The notes under the pieces: generated by a model
Told to the model about the DNA's origin: nothing
The model's database searches: none
What the model saw: the letters and a program-made list of their open reading frames with translations, nothing else
Shown here: positions 17,378 to 26,620 of the stretch, piece by piece
How the letters are laid out: every line of letters starts with the position of its first letter
How positions within the stretch are numbered: position 1 is the stretch's first letter
Source of the DNA: an uncultured Shewanella sp.
Lineage (GTDB): Bacteria > Pseudomonadota > Gammaproteobacteria > Enterobacterales > Shewanellaceae
Assembly: GCF_947501225.1 (NCBI RefSeq)
Contig: NZ_CANMUW010000009.1
Coordinates: 111,042-175,041, forward strand
Length of the DNA: 64,000 nt
Direction of reading: 5' to 3'
Made by a program: the position numbers and the translations under genes

Positions 17378-17956
17378 TTAAGCATGCTGTTGACTGGTTA
17401 ACCAACCTTGTTGCATTGCCTGGAAGACCATACTCGATTTGTTGCTTGCCCCAAGTACCTCTTTAGCTACATCAATATGGTAGTCGACACCTCGTTTGGT
17501 TAAGTTGAACAACTCGCTGACCTCGTCACGGCCAAGACCTAGCGCGACCATTTTTACAACATCTTTGGTTTTTTGCTTTATTTTTCTATCGTTCACGCCA
17601 TTTGTTGTGGGGTGTATTTCATCCAAAAAGAAATTCTTCAGCACCAACTCACTGCACCCATCTATCTGGATAAAAAATATTACCTCACCAAGAGTGTCTG
17701 TAACGCTGTCACTGTGTATGGTGTATTTCTTAGCGATGACCTTTTGTCCGTCAACTTTGGTAGCGGTAAGGATTCTGTTTGCATGCCTTGGGGTTGCCAA
17801 TAATGAATATGCCACTTTTTTTAACGAATCATCAGAGATGAACACATTTATCGGTTGAAGGTAACCTTCACAATAGTCATTATTTTCAGTAAGAGAGATG
17901 TTGTCCTCTAAAAATAGATCTTTACTTACATATAAAATCCAACCTAATGGTTTCAT
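17378..17956 (-). CDS. LuxR-type HTH regulator (paralog 2)
   Basis: 192-aa regulator closely similar to the product of 5492-6076, with the same N-terminal MKPLGWI/L, the SLLATPRHANRIL core and a nearly identical C-terminal HTH (VSELFNLTKRGVDYHIDVAKEVLGA split around the recognition helix). I chose ATG 17956 because it matches the paralog's start; ATG 17977 would add seven residues. The N-terminal half diverges more than the HTH, so the two proteins may bind similar DNA but read different inputs (inference). It lies near the distal end of the cytochrome island. Confidence 0.8.
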   Translation of the reverse strand: MKPLGWILYVSKDLFLEDNISLTENNDYCEGYLQPINVFISDDSLKKVAYSLLATPRHANRILTATKVDGQKVIAKKYTIHSDSVTDTLGEVIFFIQIDGCSELVLKNFFLDEIHPTTNGVNDRKIKQKTKDVVKMVALGLGRDEVSELFNLTKRGVDYHIDVAKEVLGASNKSSMVFQAMQQGWLTSQQHA

Positions 17957-18235
17957 AGGATAATCTCGACTCATCAATTTCGTTCAAATCTTAAATCAAA
18001 TGTTAACGTTTTGAGTGGGGTTGTGATGTTAAGTGAATCATGAATGTAAGCGCCCCCTAATAAACCAAGGTTTGCGTGATGCGGTTCTCGAATTCAAGGG
18101 GGGGTGGGAACACTCAGTGTGATCTGTGTCGCAATTTGTTGTGCTGGGATTATTGGGTGTGGAGAATGTCTCCATTTTTTCACCTGTATTTATAAATGCC
18201 GGTAGCGATTACTATTGGTTAATAGAGGGCTTTAT

Positions 18236-19246
18236 TCAGGCATATCTCTTCCAGGCAAGCTGATCTGCAGTCGGTAAGAGGCAGTCTCGCTGATTTATAA
18301 TCATCTGCTCCCAATGCTCAATATTGTTTTGTGACACCTCGTGCACAAGGTAGCCAGGGTCAATAGTTTCAACTAATTGAGCAAGGTCGCAGCGGTAAAA
18401 GCCATTGTGTGGGTCAAGTTTAGTGATGTGATTTAGTGCCAACTCAAACTGTTTCCAGAAACCTTTGCATCCGTTGTAGTTTGCGGCAGCATCTATGTTA
18501 TTTTTAAGCTGATTCATTGCCGGTAAATTACTGTTTAAATGCAGTGTTTTAATCTCAGAATGGAGGTCGAGTTGCAGCAGCCTTTGCTGCAGAAACGTTA
18601 TCGCTTCAGGCTCATTGTTCAGCTGCGGGTTGGTCGCCATCATGTGGCCTGTGTCGAAACAGATCCCACATTTGGCATGGTTTATACGGCTTCTAAGATC
18701 GTCATACTCCTGCCTGCTATCGAGCCTGAAACTTTGCTTCCACCACATATTTTCAAACAGCAACCAGCCTTTAAAGTTGCTTTGCTTTAGCGCTAAGTTC
18801 AGCAGCTCGGCGCAGGCCGTAAAGGTGTCGTCCAATGTCCAGGGAAATTTCTGGCTGAACAGGTGCTCCATGTCGCAATCCATGGGGTGGAATATGGCGT
18901 AGGGGGCATTAAGCTCTGCGGCGAGATTGAGCTGGCTGACCATCACCATAACAATATGGTCGGCATCTGTGCCGCCATAAAACTGCTCAACGGTCTGCCA
19001 GTCACCAAATATCTTCATTAGCCTGCTGCTGTCGTTATAGAGTAGGGGGGTTAAGATGGGAAAGGATTGCAGATGAAAGCCACCTACGAGCTTAGCGGGG
19101 ATATCTCCGGCATTGAGCTCGCCATGGGGATAGATCTCAAAACCCGATAGACTCATGTTTCTGAGCCATTGACCGGCAGTATCCCAACTATCGAACAGGT
19201 GGCCGGGCTTAGGGGTCACGGTAATATTCGCTAACTGTTGCATCAC
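18236..19246 (-). CDS. AP-endonuclease-2/xylose-isomerase-like TIM-barrel protein
   Basis: Last gene of the cobalamin operon, 336 aa. Features of the sugar phosphate isomerase/epimerase-type TIM barrel are visible: GFEIYPHGELN, NAPYAIFHPMD, WLLFENMWWKQ, CGICFDTGHMMA and IKTLHLNSN, offering the Glu/Asp/His metal ligands of that fold. It starts 23 bp after the cobO stop on the same strand, so co-transcription is likely. No cobalamin enzyme I know has this sequence. A role in base (lower-ligand) or nucleotide-loop chemistry is only a guess from context. The second Met is an equally possible start. Confidence 0.7.
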   Translation of the reverse strand: MMQQLANITVTPKPGHLFDSWDTAGQWLRNMSLSGFEIYPHGELNAGDIPAKLVGGFHLQSFPILTPLLYNDSSRLMKIFGDWQTVEQFYGGTDADHIVMVMVSQLNLAAELNAPYAIFHPMDCDMEHLFSQKFPWTLDDTFTACAELLNLALKQSNFKGWLLFENMWWKQSFRLDSRQEYDDLRSRINHAKCGICFDTGHMMATNPQLNNEPEAITFLQQRLLQLDLHSEIKTLHLNSNLPAMNQLKNNIDAAANYNGCKGFWKQFELALNHITKLDPHNGFYRCDLAQLVETIDPGYLVHEVSQNNIEHWEQMIINQRDCLLPTADQLAWKRYA

Positions 19247-19269
19247 TTTACCTTGCCATATCGGCTTGT

Positions 19270-19854
19270 CTACCAGTCGAGTCCTTTACGTGCCTTCAGG
19301 CCTTGATGAAACGCGTGCTTCTCAGGGCGCACCTCGCTAACGGTGTCGGCATACTCCTTTAACTCGCGGTGGGCCGCTCTGCCTGTGATAATGACCGACA
19401 TCTCTTTTGGTCTCTGTTTAAGCGTGGTAATGACCTCATCGAGATCGATAAAGTCCCAGGTGATCATGTAAGTGAGTTCGTCCAGCAGCACCATATCGAG
19501 CTCAGGATCTTGCAGCCAAACCTTGGCCTGCTGCCAGGCTTGCTGTGCGGCGAGTTTGTCCTTGGCCTTGTCTTCGCTGTTCCAGCTAAAACCGGTTGCC
19601 ATGGTATGAAAGGGAACGCCGCGGGACTCGAGCAGCTTGCGTTCGCCGCATTCACCGACACCTTTAACGAACTGAACCACGGCGACGTCCTGTTTATGGC
19701 CCAGTGCGCGGACGATATTGCCAAAACCTGCAGTTGTCTTGCCCTTACCGTTACCGGTAATGATCAGCACCTGACCTCGCTCTTCCTGGGCATTTTCCAC
19801 GGCCTTTTCAACATTCTCTTTGTGTTGCTTCTGTTTTTTAGGGTTATAACTCAT
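19270..19854 (-). CDS. cobO: Cob(I)yrinic acid a,c-diamide adenosyltransferase
   Basis: Transfers the adenosyl group of ATP to the cobalt of cob(I)alamin precursors in the cytoplasm. The 194-residue protein has the P-loop ITGNGKGKTTAGFG near residue 33 and the family features VVQFVKG and LLDELTY. The start overlaps the cobS stop by four bases. Length and sequence fit the CobO/BtuR family. Confidence 0.93.
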   Translation of the reverse strand: MSYNPKKQKQHKENVEKAVENAQEERGQVLIITGNGKGKTTAGFGNIVRALGHKQDVAVVQFVKGVGECGERKLLESRGVPFHTMATGFSWNSEDKAKDKLAAQQAWQQAKVWLQDPELDMVLLDELTYMITWDFIDLDEVITTLKQRPKEMSVIITGRAAHRELKEYADTVSEVRPEKHAFHQGLKARKGLDW

Positions 19855-20636
19855 TGGGGTACCGTAGTTTGAAAGTGATAGATAACAAAAAATATCAGGC
19901 CTGCGATCTCGACTATCTGTTGCGTGGCGCCTAAGGTGTCGCCGGTATAGCCCTGTATATGGCGCTGCATCAATCTAATCAAGCCGATAAATGTCACCAG
20001 CCATACAGTGAGTAACGCAAGTGCGACAGATAGGGGCAAGATAACCAGAGGCAGGGCGCCACAGATACAGAGAATGAATCGGTTTTTCATTGGCAATGCG
20101 GCATCTTTTTGTGGCGTCTTACTGTTGTCGCGGTTACTGTCACAGTCCCTGGCATAGGGAAGATAAATGGCCACCAGCCCCGCGATGGCGCGGCTTCCGG
20201 CATGGCAGATGATCAGGGCACTACAGGCCAATGGCAGTGAGAGCTGGGTCAGGGCGGTAAGCTTGATGGCAAAAGAGGCGACCAGCGCCAATACGCCATA
20301 GGCACCTATCTGGCTATCTTTCATGATGGTAAGCTTTCGGCTCCTCTCCCAGCCACCGCCGAACCCGTCACAGAGATCGGCCAGTCCATCTTCATGAAAT
20401 GCGCCGGTTAGCAGTATTAGCCCTACCAGAGTCAACACCACGGCCAGCTCTTGTCCCATCAATGCCGTGAAGCTATAGAGCAAGCAAGCAGCAACGACGC
20501 CGATAAACAGGCCTATCAAGGCAAACCAGCGACTGGCCTGTGCGATAGCCTCGCTGTCTTTACTGACCCATTGGGGCATAGGTAAACGGGTTAAGAAACT
20601 GGCGGCGGCGAATATGGCGCCCAGGTGATGCTTCAT
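19851..20636 (-). CDS. cobS: Adenosylcobinamide-GDP ribazoletransferase (cobalamin synthase)
   Basis: Integral membrane enzyme that joins adenosylcobinamide-GDP to alpha-ribazole (phosphate), the last assembly step. It has 261 residues, with FLTRLPMP near the N-terminus, the acidic motif GAFHEDGLADLCDGFGGG (metal/substrate site) and several hydrophobic helices. It overlaps the cbiA stop by four bases. Confidence 0.94.
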   Translation of the reverse strand: MKHHLGAIFAAASFLTRLPMPQWVSKDSEAIAQASRWFALIGLFIGVVAACLLYSFTALMGQELAVVLTLVGLILLTGAFHEDGLADLCDGFGGGWERSRKLTIMKDSQIGAYGVLALVASFAIKLTALTQLSLPLACSALIICHAGSRAIAGLVAIYLPYARDCDSNRDNSKTPQKDAALPMKNRFILCICGALPLVILPLSVALALLTVWLVTFIGLIRLMQRHIQGYTGDTLGATQQIVEIAGLIFFVIYHFQTTVPQ

Positions 20637-21997
20637 ATCGAGACTCCATCTTCAGAATCGAGTTGACCCAGAAACAGCTTGCAAACAAGCTCGGGCGAAC
20701 TTGGCAGGTACCAATGAACATAGGAGGCCAGGGTGTTGCCTTGTAGGTACACCGGCTCCTGCATACGGGTTTTACCCGGCTGGGATGCGACAGAAACCGG
20801 CGGAAGGGGGATATCAGATGTTGAGTAGTGAAAGCAGTGTCCGGTCATGGTGTGTCCGAAAACATCGGCGCTAAGCATACCCAGACCTTGCAGCTTCTCC
20901 TGCATCGCTGCCAACCCGGGGATGGCGCCTACCAATTGCGCTGTATCTCTCTCTTTCGTCGTTAACTGTTCAAGCAGATAGAGCATGCCGCCACACTCAG
21001 CGAGCGTAGGCTTGCCGCTTTGAATATGCTGTTTGATTGAGGTGCACATGGAGATGTTTTCGCTCAGTGCTTTCAGATGCAGCTCAGGGTAACCGCCCGG
21101 CAGGTAGAGACTGTCTGCCGTTGGTAATCTCTCATCATGAATTGGGGAAAAGTATTTAATCCCCACACCTAAGCTTTCGAGTAGCGTGATGTTGTCCCGG
21201 TAGATAAACGAGAAGGCGGCATCTTTGGCTACGGCTATGGAATGGCCGCGCAAAGGCTGCGATACCGGGGCTAATCTTGATGCTGAAGATAAAAAAATGG
21301 CCGAGTCACTGTCCGGGGCCGCAAAACTGACGGGCTCAGGCAGTGGCAGTACGCAGCTGTCTCCCAGGGCTTTCGCTGCTCTGTCGAGCCACTCATCTAT
21401 CCCCTCTATCTCGCTGGCCTGAACCAGGCCGAGATGCCTCTCCGGCAGGGCGAGGCTGCTATCTCTGGGCATAGCGCCGCAAAACTCGATGCCGTCGGGC
21501 AGGCTATCTTCAAGCATGGCGGCATGCCCCGAGCTGCCGACATAGTTGGCGATCACCCCGAACAGATGAACGTTATCCTGATAGTGGGCGAGACCATAGG
21601 CGATCGCGCCGAAGGTTTGTGCCATCTTGGCCGCCGGGATCACTGCAAGCAGCGGGATCCCGAATTTGGCTGCAAGATCGGCGCTGCTGTTAGCCCCATC
21701 GAACATGCCCATTACACCTTCGATAAGAATAAGATCGGCTTCCAGAGCAGCGTGGAAGAGATGTTGCCGGCAGATGGTTTCGCCCATCATGCCAAGATCC
21801 AGTTGATGGGCAGGAGAGCCACTGGCGAACTCGTGAAAGATAGGATCGATAAAGTCCGGTCCGGTTTTAAAGACTCTGACTTTCTTTCCCTGATTGCGCC
21901 AATACCTTGCCATGGCGGCTACCAGCGTGGTCTTACCGCTGTCGCTGCTTGGCGCCGTGACAAACAGGGCGGGGCAATAGGCGTTATTGCAGCTCAT
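20633..21997 (-). CDS. cbiA: Cobyrinate a,c-diamide synthase
   Basis: ATP-dependent glutamine amidotransferase of 454 aa that amidates the a and c side chains of cobyrinate. The N-terminal P-loop-like motif is VTAPSSDSGKTTLVAAM. The C-terminal class I-like glutaminase domain has ECGGMLYLLE with the catalytic Cys and a late CFHYSTS/YVHWY region. Its presence implies work from cobyrinic acid onward, although no corrin-ring genes are in the window. It shares one base with cbiP. Confidence 0.92.
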   Translation of the reverse strand: MSCNNAYCPALFVTAPSSDSGKTTLVAAMARYWRNQGKKVRVFKTGPDFIDPIFHEFASGSPAHQLDLGMMGETICRQHLFHAALEADLILIEGVMGMFDGANSSADLAAKFGIPLLAVIPAAKMAQTFGAIAYGLAHYQDNVHLFGVIANYVGSSGHAAMLEDSLPDGIEFCGAMPRDSSLALPERHLGLVQASEIEGIDEWLDRAAKALGDSCVLPLPEPVSFAAPDSDSAIFLSSASRLAPVSQPLRGHSIAVAKDAAFSFIYRDNITLLESLGVGIKYFSPIHDERLPTADSLYLPGGYPELHLKALSENISMCTSIKQHIQSGKPTLAECGGMLYLLEQLTTKERDTAQLVGAIPGLAAMQEKLQGLGMLSADVFGHTMTGHCFHYSTSDIPLPPVSVASQPGKTRMQEPVYLQGNTLASYVHWYLPSSPELVCKLFLGQLDSEDGVSI

Positions 21998-23466
21998 TAG
22001 CGCCAGCCCTCTATGTCACCAAATAGTGAATCAAGATCTAATGACTGCTCTAGGCTATCGGCGAGGCGATTAAGGTTCTCCTCCCTGAGCACCGACATAT
22101 CCCGCGCTGTTTGTTGCTCATAGCCAGCCCAATTCAGCAGGGCATTACAGGCATCTGGTTCATCGAAGATGCCGTGCAGGTAACTACCTAAGATTTGATT
22201 ATCACGACACAGCGCGCCATCTGAATGGCTTTCGGCGCCTTGTCCCAGAGTCACAGGTTGTGTTTCTTTTACTTCACTGACACCGGCATGGATCTCGTAT
22301 CCCTTAACCCCATGAGTCTTGCCGTTGAGCTGCAGCTCACCGCTTACCTGCTTCAAGGTTTTCTGTGTCGTGAGTGTGGTGGTGACATCGAGATATCCGA
22401 GTCCGTGACTCTTTCCCGGTTCGCCCTCGACGCCATGGGGGTCGTTTATGCTCTTGCCCAGCATCTGATAGCCGCCACAGATCCCAATTAACTTGCCGCC
22501 GAATCTGAGATGACGTGCGATCTGCTTGTCCCAGCTGCGATCCCTCAGTGCCTTAAGATCCCCGCGCACGCTCTTGGAGCCGGGCAAGATGATGAGATCG
22601 GCCGAAGGAAGGTCATCACCGGGTTTAACAAAACAGAGATCGACGCCGGGATGGAGTCTCAGGGCATCGAAATCGGTGTGGTTACTTATTCGTGGCAGGC
22701 CGGGTACGATGATTTTAAAATGGGTATCATCATCGAGCTGTTGCTGATTAATCGCATCTTCAGCTTCCAGATACAGGCCATGCAGGTAAGGCACCACGCC
22801 CAAAACCGGCACGCCGGTCTTTTCAGTGAGCCAGGTCAGGCCGCTTTCGAGCAGAGTTACGTCACCCCGGAAACGGTTGATGATAAAACCCTTAACCAAT
22901 TTCTTCTCTTCATCTGATAACAGATCAAATGTGCCGTAGAGGTGCGCGAACACCCCGCCTCTGTCGATGTCGGCAACAATCACCACAGGCGTATTTGCAG
23001 CGAGGGCAAAACCCATGTTGGCAATGTCGTGCTCTCTAAGGTTTACTTCGGCCGGGCTACCCGCACCCTCGACCAGTCTCGCCTGCATGCCTTTACCCAG
23101 GCACTCAAAACTTTCTAATACCATCTCGAGTAATTGGGGTTTAAAGGTGTGGTAACTGACCGCATCCATATCTTCTATGGCCTTACCGCGAATGATCACC
23201 TGGGCGCCGGTATCGGTATTGGGCTTTAGCAGCACCGGGTTCATATGCACGCTCAAGGGCAGATTACATGCCTGAGCCTGCACAGCCTGAGCGCGTCCGA
23301 TCTCGCCGCCATCGGGAGTGACGGCGCTGTTGAGCGCCATATTTTGTGGCTTGAATGGTGCCACGTCGATACCTTTACGAGCCAGAACCCGGCAAAGGCC
23401 GGCAACCATAACGCTCTTGCCAGCATCGCTCGTGGTGCCTTGCACCATTAATTTGTATCCGCTCAT
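21997..23466 (-). CDS. cbiP: Cobyric acid synthase
   Basis: Glutamine-dependent amidotransferase of 489 aa that amidates the b, d, e and g side chains. N-terminal [20 protein letters not shown] is the ATP loop; the [13 protein letters not shown] and VEGAGSPAE(V)NLR blocks are typical. The C-terminal glutaminase nucleophile lies in [10 protein letters not shown]. It overlaps cobT by four bases. Confidence 0.95.
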   Translation of the reverse strand: MSGYKLMVQGTTSDAGKSVMVAGLCRVLARKGIDVAPFKPQNMALNSAVTPDGGEIGRAQAVQAQACNLPLSVHMNPVLLKPNTDTGAQVIIRGKAIEDMDAVSYHTFKPQLLEMVLESFECLGKGMQARLVEGAGSPAEVNLREHDIANMGFALAANTPVVIVADIDRGGVFAHLYGTFDLLSDEEKKLVKGFIINRFRGDVTLLESGLTWLTEKTGVPVLGVVPYLHGLYLEAEDAINQQQLDDDTHFKIIVPGLPRISNHTDFDALRLHPGVDLCFVKPGDDLPSADLIILPGSKSVRGDLKALRDRSWDKQIARHLRFGGKLIGICGGYQMLGKSINDPHGVEGEPGKSHGLGYLDVTTTLTTQKTLKQVSGELQLNGKTHGVKGYEIHAGVSEVKETQPVTLGQGAESHSDGALCRDNQILGSYLHGIFDEPDACNALLNWAGYEQQTARDMSVLREENLNRLADSLEQSLDLDSLFGDIEGWR

Positions 23467-24539
23467 GCAACGCTTTCCTCTAATGTGGCTTCTTGCTCTG
23501 TAAAATGGTTAAGATGACAGTGAACGGCCTGCTCCAGTGACTCGATGATCTTAATCTCACTCCATCCCAGCTCCTCGGCGAGTACCAGGCATCCTCCCAG
23601 GCCGCACCCCTCAACGACTTGCCCCTGCTCATAAACGTTGAGGCACTCCATTGAAGACGTTGTAAATCGGGTGTTATTGGCGCTAATCACATCCTTTTTA
23701 TCGAGATGATTTAATACGTGAAATCCATCTCCCTTGAGTACCCAACGTGTAGTGGAGATCTTAATGGCATGTTTAAACTTCTCAGCTCGCCTCGCAGCTA
23801 ACAGCGGCGCTACGAACATCATTCCGCCGGCAAATTGGGGCAGGGGTAGGTGGTTTGGCCACTGCCGCACCAAACTACAGATGGCGCGTTGAATTTCATC
23901 ATGAAATTGTGTATCACCCAGAAGGCTGTCCAAGTTAAAGTGTTGATTTTCGTCTAGATAGGTTTGCTCTAACTGAGTCAGAACTGCAGATTTACTGGCT
24001 AGTTTTTGCTTATCCTTTGTGCTGCCTGCCGGAGAGAGGCGGATGCCGGTCAGTAGTCTCAGCCAGAGTGTGGAAAACGTCGTGCCTCCCACACCGCATT
24101 CTGCAAGGATACTGAAACAGCCACGCTCAGCCTGAGAGGTTAACGTTGGCAGCAGATGATCACTGACTAAGCTGTCGGTATCGCTATCGATACCACCAAG
24201 GTGGTTGTTAACGCTGAGCCACGCCTGCTCCTCAACCTCAGGCTGAGGCACATTGAAATTAAAGCTGTTAAACTCTATCCGGTAACCGGCCTTGTAAAAC
24301 ATCCTCAGCAGACCACGGGTCAGCACAGCCGGGCTTACGCCACGATTGGACAGCAGGCCGTCGCCGGTTACCTTTATCCCGGGCAGTGGAGTCCTGCTGC
24401 GGCCACAGGTGATAAGCTCAGTATCTCTGGTGGGAGTAAGGTGCATAAGATTTTGACCTACGCCTGCATCTGAGAGCTGATGCAGACCGGGAAGATGGGT
24501 CGCCGCGCCGTTTAAGATATTAAAACAGATCGTTTTCAT
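23463..24539 (-). CDS. cobT: NaMN-dependent phosphoribosyltransferase, CobT-like (TIGR00303-type)
   Basis: Expected to activate the lower-ligand base by phosphoribosyl transfer from nicotinate mononucleotide. The 358-residue sequence does not look like enterobacterial CobT, whose LGEGSGAAL motif near the C-terminus is absent. It carries [19 protein letters not shown], the [12 protein letters not shown] opening and [12 protein letters not shown]. These recall the archaeal/cyanobacterial branch (TIGR00303), from memory of that family. It lies head-to-tail between cobC and cbiP, which fits the function. The symbol is assigned by role. Confidence 0.72.
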   Translation of the reverse strand: MKTICFNILNGAATHLPGLHQLSDAGVGQNLMHLTPTRDTELITCGRSRTPLPGIKVTGDGLLSNRGVSPAVLTRGLLRMFYKAGYRIEFNSFNFNVPQPEVEEQAWLSVNNHLGGIDSDTDSLVSDHLLPTLTSQAERGCFSILAECGVGGTTFSTLWLRLLTGIRLSPAGSTKDKQKLASKSAVLTQLEQTYLDENQHFNLDSLLGDTQFHDEIQRAICSLVRQWPNHLPLPQFAGGMMFVAPLLAARRAEKFKHAIKISTTRWVLKGDGFHVLNHLDKKDVISANNTRFTTSSMECLNVYEQGQVVEGCGLGGCLVLAEELGWSEIKIIESLEQAVHCHLNHFTEQEATLEESVA

Positions 24540-25181
24540 TTATTTATCCATCAAAGAGTTAAGATATACACTCGGATTGATTAAGCCTTGAAGCTGTGGC
24601 CACAGGGTCTCTTCTTCGTCGATATAGGTGTTGAAGTGCAGCAGCGCCGCATGTTCGAGCTGGACCCGGCTCAGATGTGGGTTGCTCTCTTGAGTGCTGC
24701 AAAGAAGCCACGCAAGGACCATACGCATGACACCTGAATGGCAGATGATTAACAGACGCTGGCCTCTGTATTTACGGCTCAGTCCATCGATACTCGTCGT
24801 CACTCGTTTCAACAGATCAGAAGTCGACTCGCCGTTTGGTGGGGTGTGCTTGAAGGGGGCATGCCAATATTGGCCGTATGCCTGCTCCGGGTCCTCCCAT
24901 AGCCTGGCGATACTGTCGCCATCCCAATGACCGAAATCGAGCTCCTGCCAGGCGGCATCACAGAAAAGGGGGCAGTTATGTTTGGTAGCCAGGTGCTGTG
25001 CGTATGTCTGACACCTGATAAGCGGAGAACTGATGATGATGTCGAATTTCAGCGAAGCACTGCTGTGTTCCATCTGCTGCCAGCCTTTCGCTGTCAGTGG
25101 CGGATTGGTACGACCGAGTAAGCATCCAGACTCCTCGGGTAGACCATGGCGTAGCAGGATAAATTGGGTGTCGTTTTTCAT
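24540..25181 (-). CDS. cobC: Alpha-ribazole phosphatase-like histidine phosphatase
   Basis: Histidine-phosphatase-superfamily protein of 213 aa with the N-terminal LLRHGLPEE catalytic motif, the ELDFGHWDG block and a second catalytic His in IICHSGVMR. In B12 operons this family dephosphorylates alpha-ribazole-5'-phosphate or the final cobalamin phosphate. It abuts cobT and overlaps the upstream cobU by four bases. Confidence 0.88.
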   Translation of the reverse strand: MKNDTQFILLRHGLPEESGCLLGRTNPPLTAKGWQQMEHSSASLKFDIIISSPLIRCQTYAQHLATKHNCPLFCDAAWQELDFGHWDGDSIARLWEDPEQAYGQYWHAPFKHTPPNGESTSDLLKRVTTSIDGLSRKYRGQRLLIICHSGVMRMVLAWLLCSTQESNPHLSRVQLEHAALLHFNTYIDEEETLWPQLQGLINPSVYLNSLMDK

Positions 25182-25747
25182 ATGGCACCTTTATCGGTTG
25201 ATTTACCGCTGTCTGGTTTGCGATGTTGAGACGAAGCCTTAGCGGGGTCTTTCAATGGAATAGCCAGTCCGCCCAGACAAAAGTTGACGGAGTCGGCGAT
25301 GGCGGCAATCTTCTGGTGCATGAGTCCGCTTGCGGTAACAAACTCCTGGCTCATCTCATCATCGGGTATAAGGCTCTGGCCCACCTCGGTGCTGACCAGC
25401 ACCAGGTGGCACCGAAGCGAAACCATTGTCTGGCACAGATGTTCGATCTCCGCCTCTAAGCTGCGTTTTGCCATTAGCTGATTGGTGAGCCACAAAGTGA
25501 GGCAGTCGACGATAATAACGCTCTGGTCTGCACCCGATTCAGTCAGGGTCGCTGCAAGTTCGAGCGGCACCTCTGCTGTCGTCCAGTCATCGGGTCTCTG
25601 CTTACGGTGCAGGGCGATGCGCTCGGCCATAGACTCACTGGCCGTGGCAGTTGCGATATAGGTTGTCGGCAGTGCAATATCCATCACCTCCTGCTCGGCA
25701 AGGCCCGATTTACCACTTCTTGCACCGCCGATATACAAGCTGATCAT
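25178..25747 (-). CDS. cobU: Adenosylcobinamide kinase/guanylyltransferase, copy 1
   Basis: Bifunctional enzyme that phosphorylates and guanylylates adenosylcobinamide; 189 aa. P-loop IGGARSGKS, the RIALHRKQRPDDW block with the guanylylation-site His, IIVDCLTLWLTN and VSTEVGQSLIP are present. A 20-residue hydrophilic C-terminal tail extends beyond the usual end. A second cobU lies two genes upstream in the same operon. It overlaps both btuF and cobC. Confidence 0.9.
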   Translation of the reverse strand: MISLYIGGARSGKSGLAEQEVMDIALPTTYIATATASESMAERIALHRKQRPDDWTTAEVPLELAATLTESGADQSVIIVDCLTLWLTNQLMAKRSLEAEIEHLCQTMVSLRCHLVLVSTEVGQSLIPDDEMSQEFVTASGLMHQKIAAIADSVNFCLGGLAIPLKDPAKASSQHRKPDSGKSTDKGAI

Positions 25748-26619
25748 CGGCTAACCACCTCAATAGGCTCTTTAGGTTGATATATTTTCTGTTTGCGTGC
25801 CTGTTCGACCTTCTCACAGATCTGTAGCATCCCTTCGAGCACCCTGGGCCCGGTTCTGTGTATAAGATCGCCCTCTATGGTGATGATCTGCTCATTGGCA
25901 ACGGCGGGTAGCTCCGGCCATTCACTCCAGTTAACCGCCTCCTGATTACTATTGCCGTGGTATATGGGTTTGATGATCATCTCGGGCGTAGAGGAGAGAA
26001 CCTGCTCCAGACTCACCTGGGGGTAGTCGCTGACACTGCCGGCGAAGACATTATTGGCGCCGCAACCGGTGAAGATCTCATTCATCCAGGGACTCGCCGT
26101 GGTGGTCAGTGGTGAAGGCCAAATCTGATAGAAGAGATCGATACGGGACTTGTGCTGATACTTACGCTTTATTGTGGCCAGGGTGTTTTCAAATTTATCG
26201 GCACTTTGCCTGGCCTGTTGCTGATGGCCTGTCACTTCTCCTAACTCCAGCAAACGCGTTGGGATCTGCTTAAGCTCGCTTACACTGGTATCGACCAGGG
26301 TAAAGCCCAGCTCTTCGAGTCTGGTTAACATGGGTGCGGAGGTGGTAGAGGTGTTGACTATGATGGCATCGGGCTGGAGCAGCATTACCGCCTCATAATC
26401 GATAAAGTCATAACGGCCGATACGGCGGATCTGGTTCGCTGCCATTGGGAAATCTGCATACTCAACCGTACCGATTATGCTGTCACCGGCACCGATTTCG
26501 AATAACATCTCGACCGCATGGGGTGATAGCACGACTAAGCGAGGCTGCTTTTCTGTGTTTGCGCTCAGACCTGTGCTGACTAACAGGGATAGGGTGAGCA
26601 GTATTGAGCGGCATTTCAT
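25744..26619 (-). CDS. btuF: Periplasmic cobalamin-binding protein
   Basis: ABC-transporter substrate-binding protein of 291 aa that collects B12 or cobinamide in the periplasm and delivers it to BtuCD. The Sec signal peptide ends near GLSANT. The mature part has LVVLSPHAVEMLFEIGAGDSIIGT and YDFIDYEAVMLLQPDAII, typical of the BtuF/FhuD-like PBP2 fold. It is placed between the two cobU genes. Confidence 0.9.
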   Translation of the reverse strand: MKCRSILLTLSLLVSTGLSANTEKQPRLVVLSPHAVEMLFEIGAGDSIIGTVEYADFPMAANQIRRIGRYDFIDYEAVMLLQPDAIIVNTSTTSAPMLTRLEELGFTLVDTSVSELKQIPTRLLELGEVTGHQQQARQSADKFENTLATIKRKYQHKSRIDLFYQIWPSPLTTTASPWMNEIFTGCGANNVFAGSVSDYPQVSLEQVLSSTPEMIIKPIYHGNSNQEAVNWSEWPELPAVANEQIITIEGDLIHRTGPRVLEGMLQICEKVEQARKQKIYQPKEPIEVVSR

Positions 26620-26620
26620 A

